Assembly: GCA_041658205.1 (NCBI GenBank) | Contig: JBBAAO010000001.1 | Location: 620,001-684,000, forward strand | Reading direction: 5' to 3' | DNA: 64,000 nt | Source of the DNA: Bacteroidota bacterium | GTDB taxonomy: Bacteria > Bacteroidota > Ignavibacteria > UBA10030 > UBA8401 | The notes under the pieces: model-generated | Told to the model about the DNA's origin: nothing | Seen by the model: the letters and a program-made list of their open reading frames with translations, nothing else | The model's database searches: none | Made by a program: the position numbers and the translations under genes | Part shown: in pieces, positions 8,278-15,822 of the stretch | Position numbering within the stretch: position 1 is the first letter of the stretch | How the letters are laid out: each line of letters starts with the position of its first letter

Positions 8278-9981
8278 ATGTTTGCCCGCGAAGACTACAT
8301 ATTCCGTGATTATTGTCTTACCAACAAAGTGTTGACAGAGGAACGGTGGAAGCAATTTACCGACACTGCCAATAATTATGGTATGAATGAAGGAATTGCG
8401 CGTGCGCTGGTCGAGTTTGGTTTCTTTACACCGGATGAATTAGTCCACCATATCGGTAAAGCGTTTAATTTACCCGTCATGAAATTATATGCCGAAACGA
8501 ATTCGGCCCCCAAAGAGATCCTCTCAATTTCGTTTATTCGTAAACACCGCGTGATCCCAATGTTTCTTTTTGGTAATGAACTGACCGTCGCGGTCACTGA
8601 TCCTCCTTATAAAGAAGTGTTGGATGAACTTGCCAAACTTACTCAAAAGAAAATTATCCCTGTTATTGCGGCAGTGAATGATTTTGATGAGACACTGAAA
8701 ATCCAACAGGGGGGATTCGACGAATTAAAGCGCATTGCAAGTGTCATTGATCTCCAAAAATTCGATGTCGTGCGAACGGGAGGGAAAGAGGTCGATCGTC
8801 TCGAAAAGATCGGTGAATTTCCGCCGTTGATTGAGTTGGTTGATGAAATATTTCTCCGTGCGATTAAGATTGGTGCGAGCGATATCCATCTTGAACCATT
8901 TGACGATGAAGTGCGGCTCCGGTACCGGTTGGACGGTGTGTTGCAACGGGTGGCTTCCTTCCCCAAAAAAATATCGGAAGGGATTGCTGCGGTAGTGAAG
9001 AATAAAGCGGCAATGGATATTTTTGAGAAGAAGAAACCTCAGGATGGGCGTATCTCATTGACGCTGGAAACACGGTCATTCGATCTTCGGGTCAATTCAT
9101 TGCCGACTGTAGGAGGCGAAAAAATTGTTCTTCGTATCCTGAATAAGAGTTCTATCAATAAAAAAATTACTGAGCTTGGATTGGCTAATCATAATCTGGC
9201 CATGCTCGAACATTTATTGAATCAACCGAACGGTCTTTTTTTGGTAACCGGCCCGACCGGGAGCGGAAAGAGTACTACACTGTACGCAGCAATCAATCAT
9301 ATTAAATCGGTCGAAAAAAATATTGTTACGGTGGAAAATCCCGTAGAATATCTTGTGGATACGATCAATCAAGTTAATGTCGACCCTGACCGAGAACTTA
9401 CGTTTGCCAATGCGTTACGCGCGATATTGCGACAAGATCCTGATGTGGCGCTTGTCGGCGAGATTCGTGATTCGGAAACCGGGATTATTGCAACGGAAGC
9501 AGCGTTAACGGGTCATCTGGTGTTAAGCACACTGCATACGAATGATGCTGTCGGCGCAATTCCTCGGTTAATCAATATGGGCGTTCCATCCTATTGGCTT
9601 GCGCCCGCACTCATTGGAGTGCTTGCACAGCGGCTTGTTCGGAAAGTGTGTGATTTTTGTAAGGATGAATATCAACCTTCGGAAGAAATATTGTATAAAG
9701 CCGGAGTCAGCGGTCTTTCAGGCAGAGCACCGTTTTACCGCGGTGTGGGATGTAAGAAGTGTAATTATCAAGGATACAGCGGCCGAATAGCAATACATGA
9801 AGTCTTTTTTGTTAACGAAGAAATACAAACTCTCATCTATCAAAATGAAACAACATCGAAAATTCGCGAAGCGGCATTAAAGAATGGTTTTCGTGATCTG
9901 CGTTTTGACGGAATGAAAAAAGTTGTCGCTGGCCTCACAACGTTGGAAGAGATTCAACGTGTAACGCGTTCCACTTTATAA
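8278..9981 (+). CDS. GspE/PilB-family secretion or pilus ATPase, intact (cassette 1)
   Basis: This 567-residue hexameric ATPase of the type II secretion / type IV pilus family would power assembly of a pilus or pseudopilus at the inner membrane. The N-terminal part (about 40-150) is a GspE-N/MshEN-like domain but lacks the RLG-type c-di-GMP motif. The catalytic part is complete: ASDIHLEP at 200-207, Walker A GPTGSGKST at 325-333, RQDPD from 385, Walker B GEIRD at 394-398 and the His box HTND at 420-423. The zinc tetracysteine is C458/C461 and C492/C495. It starts 2 nt after the zinc-ribbon gene. Which machine it drives is not visible; no pilC, pilM or secretin is in the window. Confidence 0.92.
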   Translation: MFAREDYIFRDYCLTNKVLTEERWKQFTDTANNYGMNEGIARALVEFGFFTPDELVHHIGKAFNLPVMKLYAETNSAPKEILSISFIRKHRVIPMFLFGNELTVAVTDPPYKEVLDELAKLTQKKIIPVIAAVNDFDETLKIQQGGFDELKRIASVIDLQKFDVVRTGGKEVDRLEKIGEFPPLIELVDEIFLRAIKIGASDIHLEPFDDEVRLRYRLDGVLQRVASFPKKISEGIAAVVKNKAAMDIFEKKKPQDGRISLTLETRSFDLRVNSLPTVGGEKIVLRILNKSSINKKITELGLANHNLAMLEHLLNQPNGLFLVTGPTGSGKSTTLYAAINHIKSVEKNIVTVENPVEYLVDTINQVNVDPDRELTFANALRAILRQDPDVALVGEIRDSETGIIATEAALTGHLVLSTLHTNDAVGAIPRLINMGVPSYWLAPALIGVLAQRLVRKVCDFCKDEYQPSEEILYKAGVSGLSGRAPFYRGVGCKKCNYQGYSGRIAIHEVFFVNEEIQTLIYQNETTSKIREAALKNGFRDLRFDGMKKVVAGLTTLEEIQRVTRSTL

Positions 9982-9993
9982 CTCAAAAGCATT

Positions 9994-10383
9994 ATGAAGA
10001 TTGAAGATGTTTCTGTCCTGGTAGTAGATGACTCTGATCATATTCGTACTTTGTTTGCATTATCACTCAAAAAAATCGGAATCAAAGAGATCCATTATGC
10101 TGCCGATGGTGCAGAAGGATTAATGCGGTACACGCAGGATAAACCGACGATTACCTTTTTGGATAATATGCTTCCAAAAATGTCGGGTATGGAAGTGTTG
10201 CGCGAAATTCGGAATGTGAAACCCGATGCGATTGTTGTCATTGTTTCCGCAGTTTCCAACATCGAAGCAGTCCAGGAAGCAAAGAACAGAGGGGCGAGTT
10301 ATTATCTTGTTAAACCGTATATGCCGAACAAGATTGTAGAAATAATGAAAAAGTTACTCAATTTGGAAGGAGTTGCGCCATGA
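9994..10383 (+). CDS. CheY-like response regulator (cassette 2 receiver)
   Basis: This 129-residue stand-alone receiver has D12-D13, phosphoacceptor D57 in FLDNMLP, switch Ser S85 and K107 in LVKPY. All catalytic positions are intact. It starts 12 nt after the first ATPase and overlaps the next zinc-ribbon gene by 4 nt (ATGA), exactly as in cassette 1. That identical junction shows the receiver, zinc-ribbon and ATPase genes were duplicated as a unit. Its kinase is not nearby. Confidence 0.92.
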   Translation: MKIEDVSVLVVDDSDHIRTLFALSLKKIGIKEIHYAADGAEGLMRYTQDKPTITFLDNMLPKMSGMEVLREIRNVKPDAIVVIVSAVSNIEAVQEAKNRGASYYLVKPYMPNKIVEIMKKLLNLEGVAP

Positions 10384-10700
10384 TCTGTTCTTTATGCAGC
10401 AGCGATAATCCGCGAACTGCTTTGGAATGTATCAGTTGCGGAAACAAATTGAATACGGTCCGGTGCCGATGTGGATTTTTAAACTCTTTGATGGATTCGT
10501 ACTGCGGGTCGTGCGGGAAACAATTAATGAAGTCTTCTTTACTGTCGCGTACGCTTCGGTTAGAATCCAACGCAAACCCGAATCCTAATTTTTCTGAACA
10601 GGAATTGATGCGATTAATTGAAATCCAGCAGATTACCACTCATGCGGAAGAGATAACAAACGCTGTCTCTCAAACCGATATTGATAAATTATTCGAATAA
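10380..10700 (+). CDS. Double zinc-ribbon protein with C-terminal FliM/CheZ-like peptide (cassette 2)
   Basis: This 106-residue protein carries four Cys pairs (C3/C6, C17/C20, C29/C31, C42/C45), so two zinc ribbons with one CxC variation. The middle (about 50-95) is little like the cassette 1 protein, but the last eleven residues, VSQTDIDKLFE, match it closely. Conservation of only the zinc ribbons and the C-terminal peptide suggests those two parts are what matters. The peptide resembles known CheY-binding sequences; the adaptor role is inference. Confidence 0.8.
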   Translation: MICSLCSSDNPRTALECISCGNKLNTVRCRCGFLNSLMDSYCGSCGKQLMKSSLLSRTLRLESNANPNPNFSEQELMRLIEIQQITTHAEEITNAVSQTDIDKLFE

Positions 10701-10704
10701 GTCT

Positions 10705-12399
10705 ATGATCAGGGACGAAGACGTAAAGATCATTAAATTCCTTTTTGCCAAGGGATATGTTGAAAAGACAAAGTTCGATAAATTTCATCGAATGATGGGG
10801 GACGTGGAACAAAAAAGGTGTGCCGATGTTTTGATTGACAATCTTGGTGTAAATGAAGAGACTGTTGCCACCTCCATTTCAGAAGAATTCAAAATTCCTT
10901 ATGTCAATCTAGCTCCTTCCATAGTTTCTGTCACCAATCAACAGCTGAAAGATGAATTTCTGGGGAAATATCATGCTCTCCCCATTATTCGAAGCGGGGT
11001 TGAATTGACTGTTGCGTTTACCGATCCGCCCTATAAAGAAATACTGGATGAGATGCGCCGTGACGCGAAGGTGTTCATCATTCCCGTAGCGGTGAAACGC
11101 TCAGCCTACCATGCTATCGTTATGAAAGCACCGGTGGATGAGACAGATGAATATCAACAAATTCCGTCGAAATTTCAGATTGATACTCTTGATATGCGGA
11201 AACGCGGGAAAGAGAAAGTCTATGAAATTTATAAGACAGGCAGAATCCCGAATGCCGATGTGCTGATTGATGAGATTATTATTCGAGCGATCAAAATTGG
11301 AGCAACAGACATCTATTTTGAACCGATGGAACAGGAGTTCCGGGTACGATACAATATAGACGGTGTTCTTGAATATGCTGTTTCACTCCCCAAAGAGATG
11401 ACCGAATCGTTGTGTAACGTTATGCGGTCGCGCGGCAGTTTGAACATGTTCGATAAGAAAAAAGCACAGGATGGCCGGTACGCTTCCACTTACGGAAATT
11501 TTTCGTTCGATATGAGGGTGAGTACGCTGCCGACGGTTGAGGGAGAACGGTTTTCCGTACGTATTCTGAAAAAATCGAACCGTGTTGTTGACATCAACGA
11601 TCTTGGATTCTCCTCGGAAAATCTCGTGCTTGTGCGATATCTGCTGAACAGACCTCGTGGATTATTGATTGTTGCTGGTCCTTCTGCCGGAGGAAAAACA
11701 TCCACTGTTTACGGATGTATGAACGAGCTTCGTGATTCACAAAAGAATATTATTACTGTTGAAAATCCGGTTGAATACCGGCTGGAATTTGCCAGCCAGG
11801 TGCAGGTGGATGTCGATCAAAAACTGGACTATGCTTCTTCCATGCGTGCAGTATTGCGACAACACCCAGACTTGATTTTTCTTGGAGAGATCCGGGATGC
11901 GGAGGCGGGCGCCGCCGCCGCCGAAGCTGCGCTGACGGGGACGATGGTTGTCAGTACAATCCTTTCCAGCGATGCACTTTCCTGCATTCCTCGTATGACC
12001 AATTTCGGAATTCCTCCATCATGGCTGGCGCCGACATTAAATGGAATTATTTACCAGCAATTGGTGAGAAAAATTTGCAAACATTGCCGAGAAAGTTATA
12101 AACCGACAAAACATATGATGAATGCCGCCGGTCTTAGTCAGCTGGAAGATTCAATCGTATTATACCGAGGACGAGGATGCGAAGTATGCGGCGGTGATGG
12201 GCATCTGGGACGAACAGCGATTCATGAAGTATTGATCGTTGAAGAAGAACTCAAAGATTTGATCTTTAATGAAGCATCACCGGTGAAGGTGAAAGAATCG
12301 GCAGTGAAAAAAGGGTTTGAAGGAATCCGATTCGATGCCGCAAAAAAATTAGTTTCTGGAATTATATCCCTTGAAGAATATTTACGCGTGTTGGGTTAG
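10705..12399 (+). CDS. GspE/PilB-like ATPase paralogue with degenerate catalytic boxes (cassette 2)
   Basis: This 564-residue paralogue of the cassette 1 ATPase aligns with it residue-for-residue from about 200 to 423. The Walker A lysine remains (GPSAGGKTS, 325-333), as do GEIRD at 394-398 and the zinc cysteines (CKHC and CEVC). Other boxes have changed: H204 of DIHLEP is Tyr, RQDPD is RQHPD, and the His box HTND at 420-423 reads LSSD. It may bind ATP but hydrolyse it poorly, acting as a regulatory or structural partner of the intact enzyme. I start at ATG 10705; a TTG 24 nt upstream lies inside the zinc-ribbon gene. A strong terminator follows. Confidence 0.88.
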   Translation: MIRDEDVKIIKFLFAKGYVEKTKFDKFHRMMGDVEQKRCADVLIDNLGVNEETVATSISEEFKIPYVNLAPSIVSVTNQQLKDEFLGKYHALPIIRSGVELTVAFTDPPYKEILDEMRRDAKVFIIPVAVKRSAYHAIVMKAPVDETDEYQQIPSKFQIDTLDMRKRGKEKVYEIYKTGRIPNADVLIDEIIIRAIKIGATDIYFEPMEQEFRVRYNIDGVLEYAVSLPKEMTESLCNVMRSRGSLNMFDKKKAQDGRYASTYGNFSFDMRVSTLPTVEGERFSVRILKKSNRVVDINDLGFSSENLVLVRYLLNRPRGLLIVAGPSAGGKTSTVYGCMNELRDSQKNIITVENPVEYRLEFASQVQVDVDQKLDYASSMRAVLRQHPDLIFLGEIRDAEAGAAAAEAALTGTMVVSTILSSDALSCIPRMTNFGIPPSWLAPTLNGIIYQQLVRKICKHCRESYKPTKHMMNAAGLSQLEDSIVLYRGRGCEVCGGDGHLGRTAIHEVLIVEEELKDLIFNEASPVKVKESAVKKGFEGIRFDAAKKLVSGIISLEEYLRVLG

Positions 12400-12420
12400 G
12401 AGAAGTCCAAAAAAGATTTC

Positions 12421-12449
12421 AACGCCGATAATTTATTATCGGCGTTTTT
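12421..12449 (+). terminator. Intrinsic terminator closing the ATPase cassettes
   Basis: AACGCCGATAAT pairs with ATTATCGGCGTT (12 bp), followed by a T run. It lies 21 nt after the second ATPase gene and separates it from the third receiver gene. Confidence 0.85.
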
Positions 12450-12575
12450 ATTTTCACCCATTCCAACAAAAAGATGCAAATTATTATTTGAAAATATTTT
12501 CAAAATTCGGCAAAAGTATTGATTCGTCTTTGATTTCTTCTTACTATAACAGCGGGGGGAGAAATTGGGATATGT

Positions 12576-12941
12576 ATGAAAAAAGCTCTCATCGTGGACG
12601 ATGCGGAAGCAAATCGCATTCTGTTTGGCGCCATTATTTCAAAGCTGGGTGTAAAGGTTGAATATGCTGTTGATGGCGAAGACGCCGTCCAAAAATTCGC
12701 CGCATTCAAACCGGATATTGTTTTCATCGATCAGATTATGCCGCACAAGAACGGATCGGATGCAATAAAACAGATGAAACTCATTACATTGGACTTCACT
12801 GCGATTTTGATGTCGGCCTTGACAAATGAGGAAGATATTAAAGCTATCATGGAATCGTGCAATGCGGAAGAATTTTTACCGAAACCGATATCGTTTCCGG
12901 ATATCACTGAGGTATTAAAAAAATACAAGGTCATCAGTTGA
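12576..12941 (+). CDS. CheY-like response regulator (third receiver)
   Basis: This 121-residue stand-alone receiver has D8-D9, D52 in VFIDQIMP, S80 and K103 in LPKPI, all needed for phosphorylation. It is most like the cassette 1 receiver in length and start (MKKAL.VDD), which suggests another duplicate that has lost its zinc-ribbon and ATPase partners. A G-rich ribosome-binding region precedes the ATG. It lies behind a terminator and 22 nt ahead of a WYL regulator gene, so it may be transcribed with that gene instead. Confidence 0.9.
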   Translation: MKKALIVDDAEANRILFGAIISKLGVKVEYAVDGEDAVQKFAAFKPDIVFIDQIMPHKNGSDAIKQMKLITLDFTAILMSALTNEEDIKAIMESCNAEEFLPKPISFPDITEVLKKYKVIS

Positions 12942-12963
12942 TTCAAAAACAACGCCTCACTCT

Positions 12964-13908
12964 ATGAACCGCACTGACCGGCTTTTTGCACTCCTTCTTG
13001 AGATCCAAAACAACCCTACAATTACATCACAAAAACTAGCGGAACGGTTTGATGTAACCAAACGGACCATATACCGCGATGTTCTTGCGCTGATGGAAGC
13101 AAACGTTCCCGTAAAAGGAAAAGCAGGAGAGGGATATTCCATTGATGAAGAGTATTTTCTTCCTCCCGTCAGTTTCACGAAAGACGAAGCATTGCTGCTG
13201 ATTCTTGGCGCTGATGCTGTCGGACAGCATTTTGATGCGCAGTATAAAAAGGCGGCACGTTCAGCTGAAAATAAAATTCATGCATCGCTTTCAAAGGGAC
13301 TCAAAAAAGAGGTCTCCTATCTAAAAAGCTATATTGCATTTTTTTCCGGAGTACAGGCAGAAAAAGGGAATTTAAGCGATGCAATGCAAAAAATTCGACG
13401 CGCGATAATCGAAAAAAAGAGTCTTGCCTTTCGATACTACAAACGCTATTCAGATACTACAGAGCCTATGGTGCGTGAAGTTGATCCATATGCGTTGACG
13501 AATTTTTATGGCAATTGGGCCATGTCTGGTTTTGACCATTTAAGAAAAAGTCTTCGGATGTTCCGTTTAGACAGGATGGAAGCAGTTATGGTCACATCCA
13601 AATCATTTGAGCGACCGAAGAATTTCCGATTTTCCCAATTGGCAAGAGAAGAACAAACGGTGAAAACGTTATTTCAGATAAAAATTTCCCGGGATATTTT
13701 TCGCTGGGTAAAAGAACAGCCGCCGTATAAAATCATCAAAACTCAAACCAGCAAGCATCATGTAATGCTTACGATCGAATCCTCCAGCGAAAGCGCCATT
13801 ATTACGTGGCTTCTTCGGTGGGGAGAAAAGGCGGAGGCAATTTCCCCCTTACCATTTCGCGAGAATGTAAAAGCTACCCTCAAAAAATTTCTCGAAATCT
13901 ACCAATAA
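12964..13908 (+). CDS. YafY-type transcriptional regulator (HTH + WYL domain)
   Basis: This 314-residue DNA-binding protein has an N-terminal winged helix-turn-helix (about 5-60; TSQKLAERFDVTKRTIYRDV) and a C-terminal WYL region (about 140-230), where REVDPYALTNFYGNWAMSG matches the ligand-sensing core. A WCX-like tail follows. Such proteins usually sense small ligands and control adjacent genes. The first of two palindromic operators lies 44 nt after its stop, directly ahead of the genes it probably controls. Whether it activates or represses is not evident; the operators cover the -35 region of both promoters. Confidence 0.88.
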   Translation: MNRTDRLFALLLEIQNNPTITSQKLAERFDVTKRTIYRDVLALMEANVPVKGKAGEGYSIDEEYFLPPVSFTKDEALLLILGADAVGQHFDAQYKKAARSAENKIHASLSKGLKKEVSYLKSYIAFFSGVQAEKGNLSDAMQKIRRAIIEKKSLAFRYYKRYSDTTEPMVREVDPYALTNFYGNWAMSGFDHLRKSLRMFRLDRMEAVMVTSKSFERPKNFRFSQLAREEQTVKTLFQIKISRDIFRWVKEQPPYKIIKTQTSKHHVMLTIESSSESAIITWLLRWGEKAEAISPLPFRENVKATLKKFLEIYQ

Positions 13909-13951
13909 ACACCTCTTCTCTTTGTAAATAATTTTATTAATCGTTTCCTGC

Positions 13952-13984
13952 TGACATAGGGTTGTCATACCCCTTTTGTAAATT
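13952..13984 (+). promoter_or_regulatory. WYL-regulator operator and promoter, site 1
   Basis: TGACA-N6-TGTCA (13952-13967) is a perfect palindrome of half-sites. It is followed after 11 nt by a -10-like TAAATT (13979-13984), so the palindrome sits where a -35 box would be. The extended context CTGCTGACATA..GTTGTC recurs at site 2 with the same 11-nt gap. It would drive the small leader gene and the GyrI-like gene. Confidence 0.6.
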
Positions 13985-14021
13985 TGTAGTGTTCTTCAAA
14001 TTAAAAACTACGGAGGGAACG

Positions 14022-14132
14022 ATGCTCATGATAAAAATACCACTCGCGATAGCATTCCTCATCCGGAAAATTGCAATAGGAATCACTATTCAACTATACT
14101 ATCCACATGGAGTGAATAATGAGAAAAATTGA
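14022..14132 (+). CDS. Small hydrophobic leader protein (36 residues)
   Basis: This short gene has the best ribosome-binding site in the region, GGAGGG at 14012-14017, 5 nt before the ATG. The 36-residue product is hydrophobic and basic (IPLAIAFLIRKIAIGITIQL) and could be a single membrane helix. It overlaps the start of the GyrI-like gene by 14 nt in another frame, which suggests translational coupling. It has no recognised family. It is either a functional small protein or a leader that sets translation of the next gene. Confidence 0.45.
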   Translation: MLMIKIPLAIAFLIRKIAIGITIQLYYPHGVNNEKN

Positions 14133-14730
14133 TTATAAAAAGGAATTGCACCTTCTCTATGCATCCTCATCAACAGAAATTACTCTTGTTGATGTTCCTG
14201 CGTTGCAATATGTGATGATTGATGGAAAAGGTGACCCAAACACTGCCATTGAATACCGTGAAGCTGTTGAAGCATTGTACACCGTCTCTTACACTATTAA
14301 GTTTATGGTTAAAAAGGGAAAGGGGCTCATTAATTATAGTGTATTACCGTTGGAGGGACTATGGTGGGTGCCAGTGATGGAAGATTTTAGCACAGAACGT
14401 AAAGATGCTTGGCTCTGGAAAATGATGATGATGCAGCCGAACCTTGTGACAAAAGGATTGTTCGACGATGCTATTGAAGCCGTGCAGAAGAAAAAAAACC
14501 TTTCAGCGATACACAAGCTTTCTTTTGAGACATTTAACGAAGGGAAATGTGCACAAATAATGCATTTCGGACCATACCGGGATGAACGCCCAACAATTGA
14601 TCGATTGCATAACGGTATTTCTCAGCAAGGATACAAGAGAACAGGCAAGCATCATGAAATTTATTTAAATGATCCTCGCAAGTCAGCTCCGGAGAAATTA
14701 AAAACAATTATACGACAGCCAATTATATAA
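14119..14730 (+). CDS. GyrI-like small-molecule-binding domain protein
   Basis: This 203-residue protein resembles stand-alone GyrI-like (SOUL/Rob-type) domains, an alpha/beta ligand-binding fold. Family features are the N-terminal VDVPALQYVMIDGKGDP segment, GLWWV in the middle and the C-terminal HHEIYLNDPRK stretch that ends the family. Members bind hydrophobic or cationic compounds and are often induced by them. It lies 210 nt after the WYL regulator gene, behind operator site 1, so it is probably part of that regulon. The actual ligand cannot be told from sequence. Confidence 0.8.
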   Translation: MRKIDYKKELHLLYASSSTEITLVDVPALQYVMIDGKGDPNTAIEYREAVEALYTVSYTIKFMVKKGKGLINYSVLPLEGLWWVPVMEDFSTERKDAWLWKMMMMQPNLVTKGLFDDAIEAVQKKKNLSAIHKLSFETFNEGKCAQIMHFGPYRDERPTIDRLHNGISQQGYKRTGKHHEIYLNDPRKSAPEKLKTIIRQPII

Positions 14731-14732
14731 AT

Positions 14733-14869
14733 AGTGGAGACATCTGTAAAACTCTCGAGTGGGTCATTGCGAGACGTTTTTTGTCGAAGCAATCTCGTTT
14801 TTTTGCTTGTTTAATGAAGATTGCTTCGTTGCTTCGCTCCTCGCAATGACTTTTTCAGAGGTCTCTAGT
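14733..14869. mobile_element. MITE-like palindromic element 1
   Basis: This 137-nt element has imperfect terminal inverted repeats (GTGGAGACATCTG against GAGACCTCTG read inward) with TA at each end. Inside is the GTCATTGCGAG...GAAGCAATCT motif and its inverted counterpart CTCGCAATGAC, a repeat type found in many bacterial genomes. It has no coding capacity. It lies between the GyrI-like gene and operator site 2. Confidence 0.65.
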
Positions 14870-14888
14870 GATTTAGAATCTAATCTGC

Positions 14889-14921
14889 TGACATAACGTT
14901 GTCTTACTTCCATCATATAAT
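14889..14921 (+). promoter_or_regulatory. WYL-regulator operator and promoter, site 2
   Basis: TGACA-N6-TGTCT (14889-14904) is followed after 11 nt by a perfect TATAAT (14916-14921). Spacing and flanks repeat those of site 1. It would drive the ABM-like to tag gene run, which starts 33 nt downstream with an AAGGAG ribosome-binding site. Confidence 0.6.
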
Positions 14922-14954
14922 ACATTCATCATCTCACAATCATCAAGGAGAAAC

Positions 14955-15263
14955 ATGCAAACACCAGTTTTTGAAGTTGTCGTCTATAAAGTAAAAGAAG
15001 AAAAGCTTCAGGACTTTTTGAAACAACAACCTTTGGCGCATAATACAATAAGGCAATTCAAAGGATTCAAATCGCTCCATTCGTTACGCTCAATGGAATC
15101 ACCCAATACTTTTGTTGATTATTGTGAATGGGAATCGCACGATGATGCAGTGAAGGCTAATGAAGATGCAATGAATCGTCCTGAATTGAAAATATTTTTT
15201 GAACTCGGGGACGGGATCATCTCATTCGGTCATTATGCTTCGGAACTGCGTACTGAGAATTAA
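14955..15263 (+). CDS. ABM-like dimeric alpha/beta barrel protein
   Basis: This 102-residue protein looks like an antibiotic-biosynthesis-monooxygenase-type ferredoxin-fold domain: an N-terminal strand (VFEVVVYKVKEEKLQDFL), a central FKGFKSLHSLRS segment and DYCEWESHDDAVKANE, typical of these small dimers. Many members are not oxygenases, and no catalytic claim is made. It is first in a run of four closely spaced genes (gaps 5 and 20 nt, then a 4-nt overlap) behind operator site 2. Confidence 0.65.
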   Translation: MQTPVFEVVVYKVKEEKLQDFLKQQPLAHNTIRQFKGFKSLHSLRSMESPNTFVDYCEWESHDDAVKANEDAMNRPELKIFFELGDGIISFGHYASELRTEN

Positions 15264-15268
15264 TTCGT

Positions 15269-15802
15269 ATGAATGATCGACATGTCATTGTCTATATTGC
15301 CATGAGTCTGGACGGTTATATCGCCCGTCCGGACGGCGATATTGATTGGCTTTCCTTTGTTGAGCAATCGGGTGAAGACTATGGTTATAGCAATTTTATC
15401 AAATCGATTGATACGGTAATTATCGGCAGAAAGACATACGACAAAGTAATGACGTTCGGTATCGGGTTCCCACACGCTGATAAGGAATGTTTTGTCATAA
15501 CACGAAATAAACGTCCAACGTTGGGAAACATCACATTTTATGACGGGGATGTTGAAGTATTAATTGCAGCACTCAAAGGAAAAGCCGGAAGGAATATTTT
15601 TGTGGATGGAGGAGCAGAAATCGTCAACGAATTAATGAAACGGGATCTGATTGATGAATGGATCATATCGATCATTCCTATCGTGCTTGGCGATGGCATC
15701 AGATTATTCCAAGATAATCGTCCTGAACAACAAGTAACCTGTGTTGAGTGTAAACATTATAATTCCGGTCTCGTGCAAATTCATTATCACGTTAACCATT
15801 AA
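15269..15802 (+). CDS. Dihydrofolate reductase / RibD C-terminal-like family protein
   Basis: This 177-residue NADPH-binding-type reductase domain belongs to the RibD_C/DHFR-like family. Signatures are VYIAMSLDGYIARPDGDIDWL at the N-terminus, TVIIGRKTYD, then IFVDGGAEIVNELM and DEWIISIIPIVLGDG. These stand-alone proteins are widespread, and their substrate is usually unknown; true FolA activity is unlikely. It begins 5 nt after the ABM-like gene, so it is co-transcribed. Confidence 0.85.
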   Translation: MNDRHVIVYIAMSLDGYIARPDGDIDWLSFVEQSGEDYGYSNFIKSIDTVIIGRKTYDKVMTFGIGFPHADKECFVITRNKRPTLGNITFYDGDVEVLIAALKGKAGRNIFVDGGAEIVNELMKRDLIDEWIISIIPIVLGDGIRLFQDNRPEQQVTCVECKHYNSGLVQIHYHVNH

Positions 15803-15822
15803 AAAATATTTGAGGAAAAAAA

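Noticed and set aside
8278..9981. c-di-GMP-binding MshEN domain in the first ATPase
   Set aside because: The N-terminal region has the right position but lacks the RLG and spaced Leu/Gln residues of the c-di-GMP motif.
12371..12661. Frame of 96 codons between the second ATPase and the third receiver
   Set aside because: It crosses the strong terminator and the true receiver start; composition is not protein-like.
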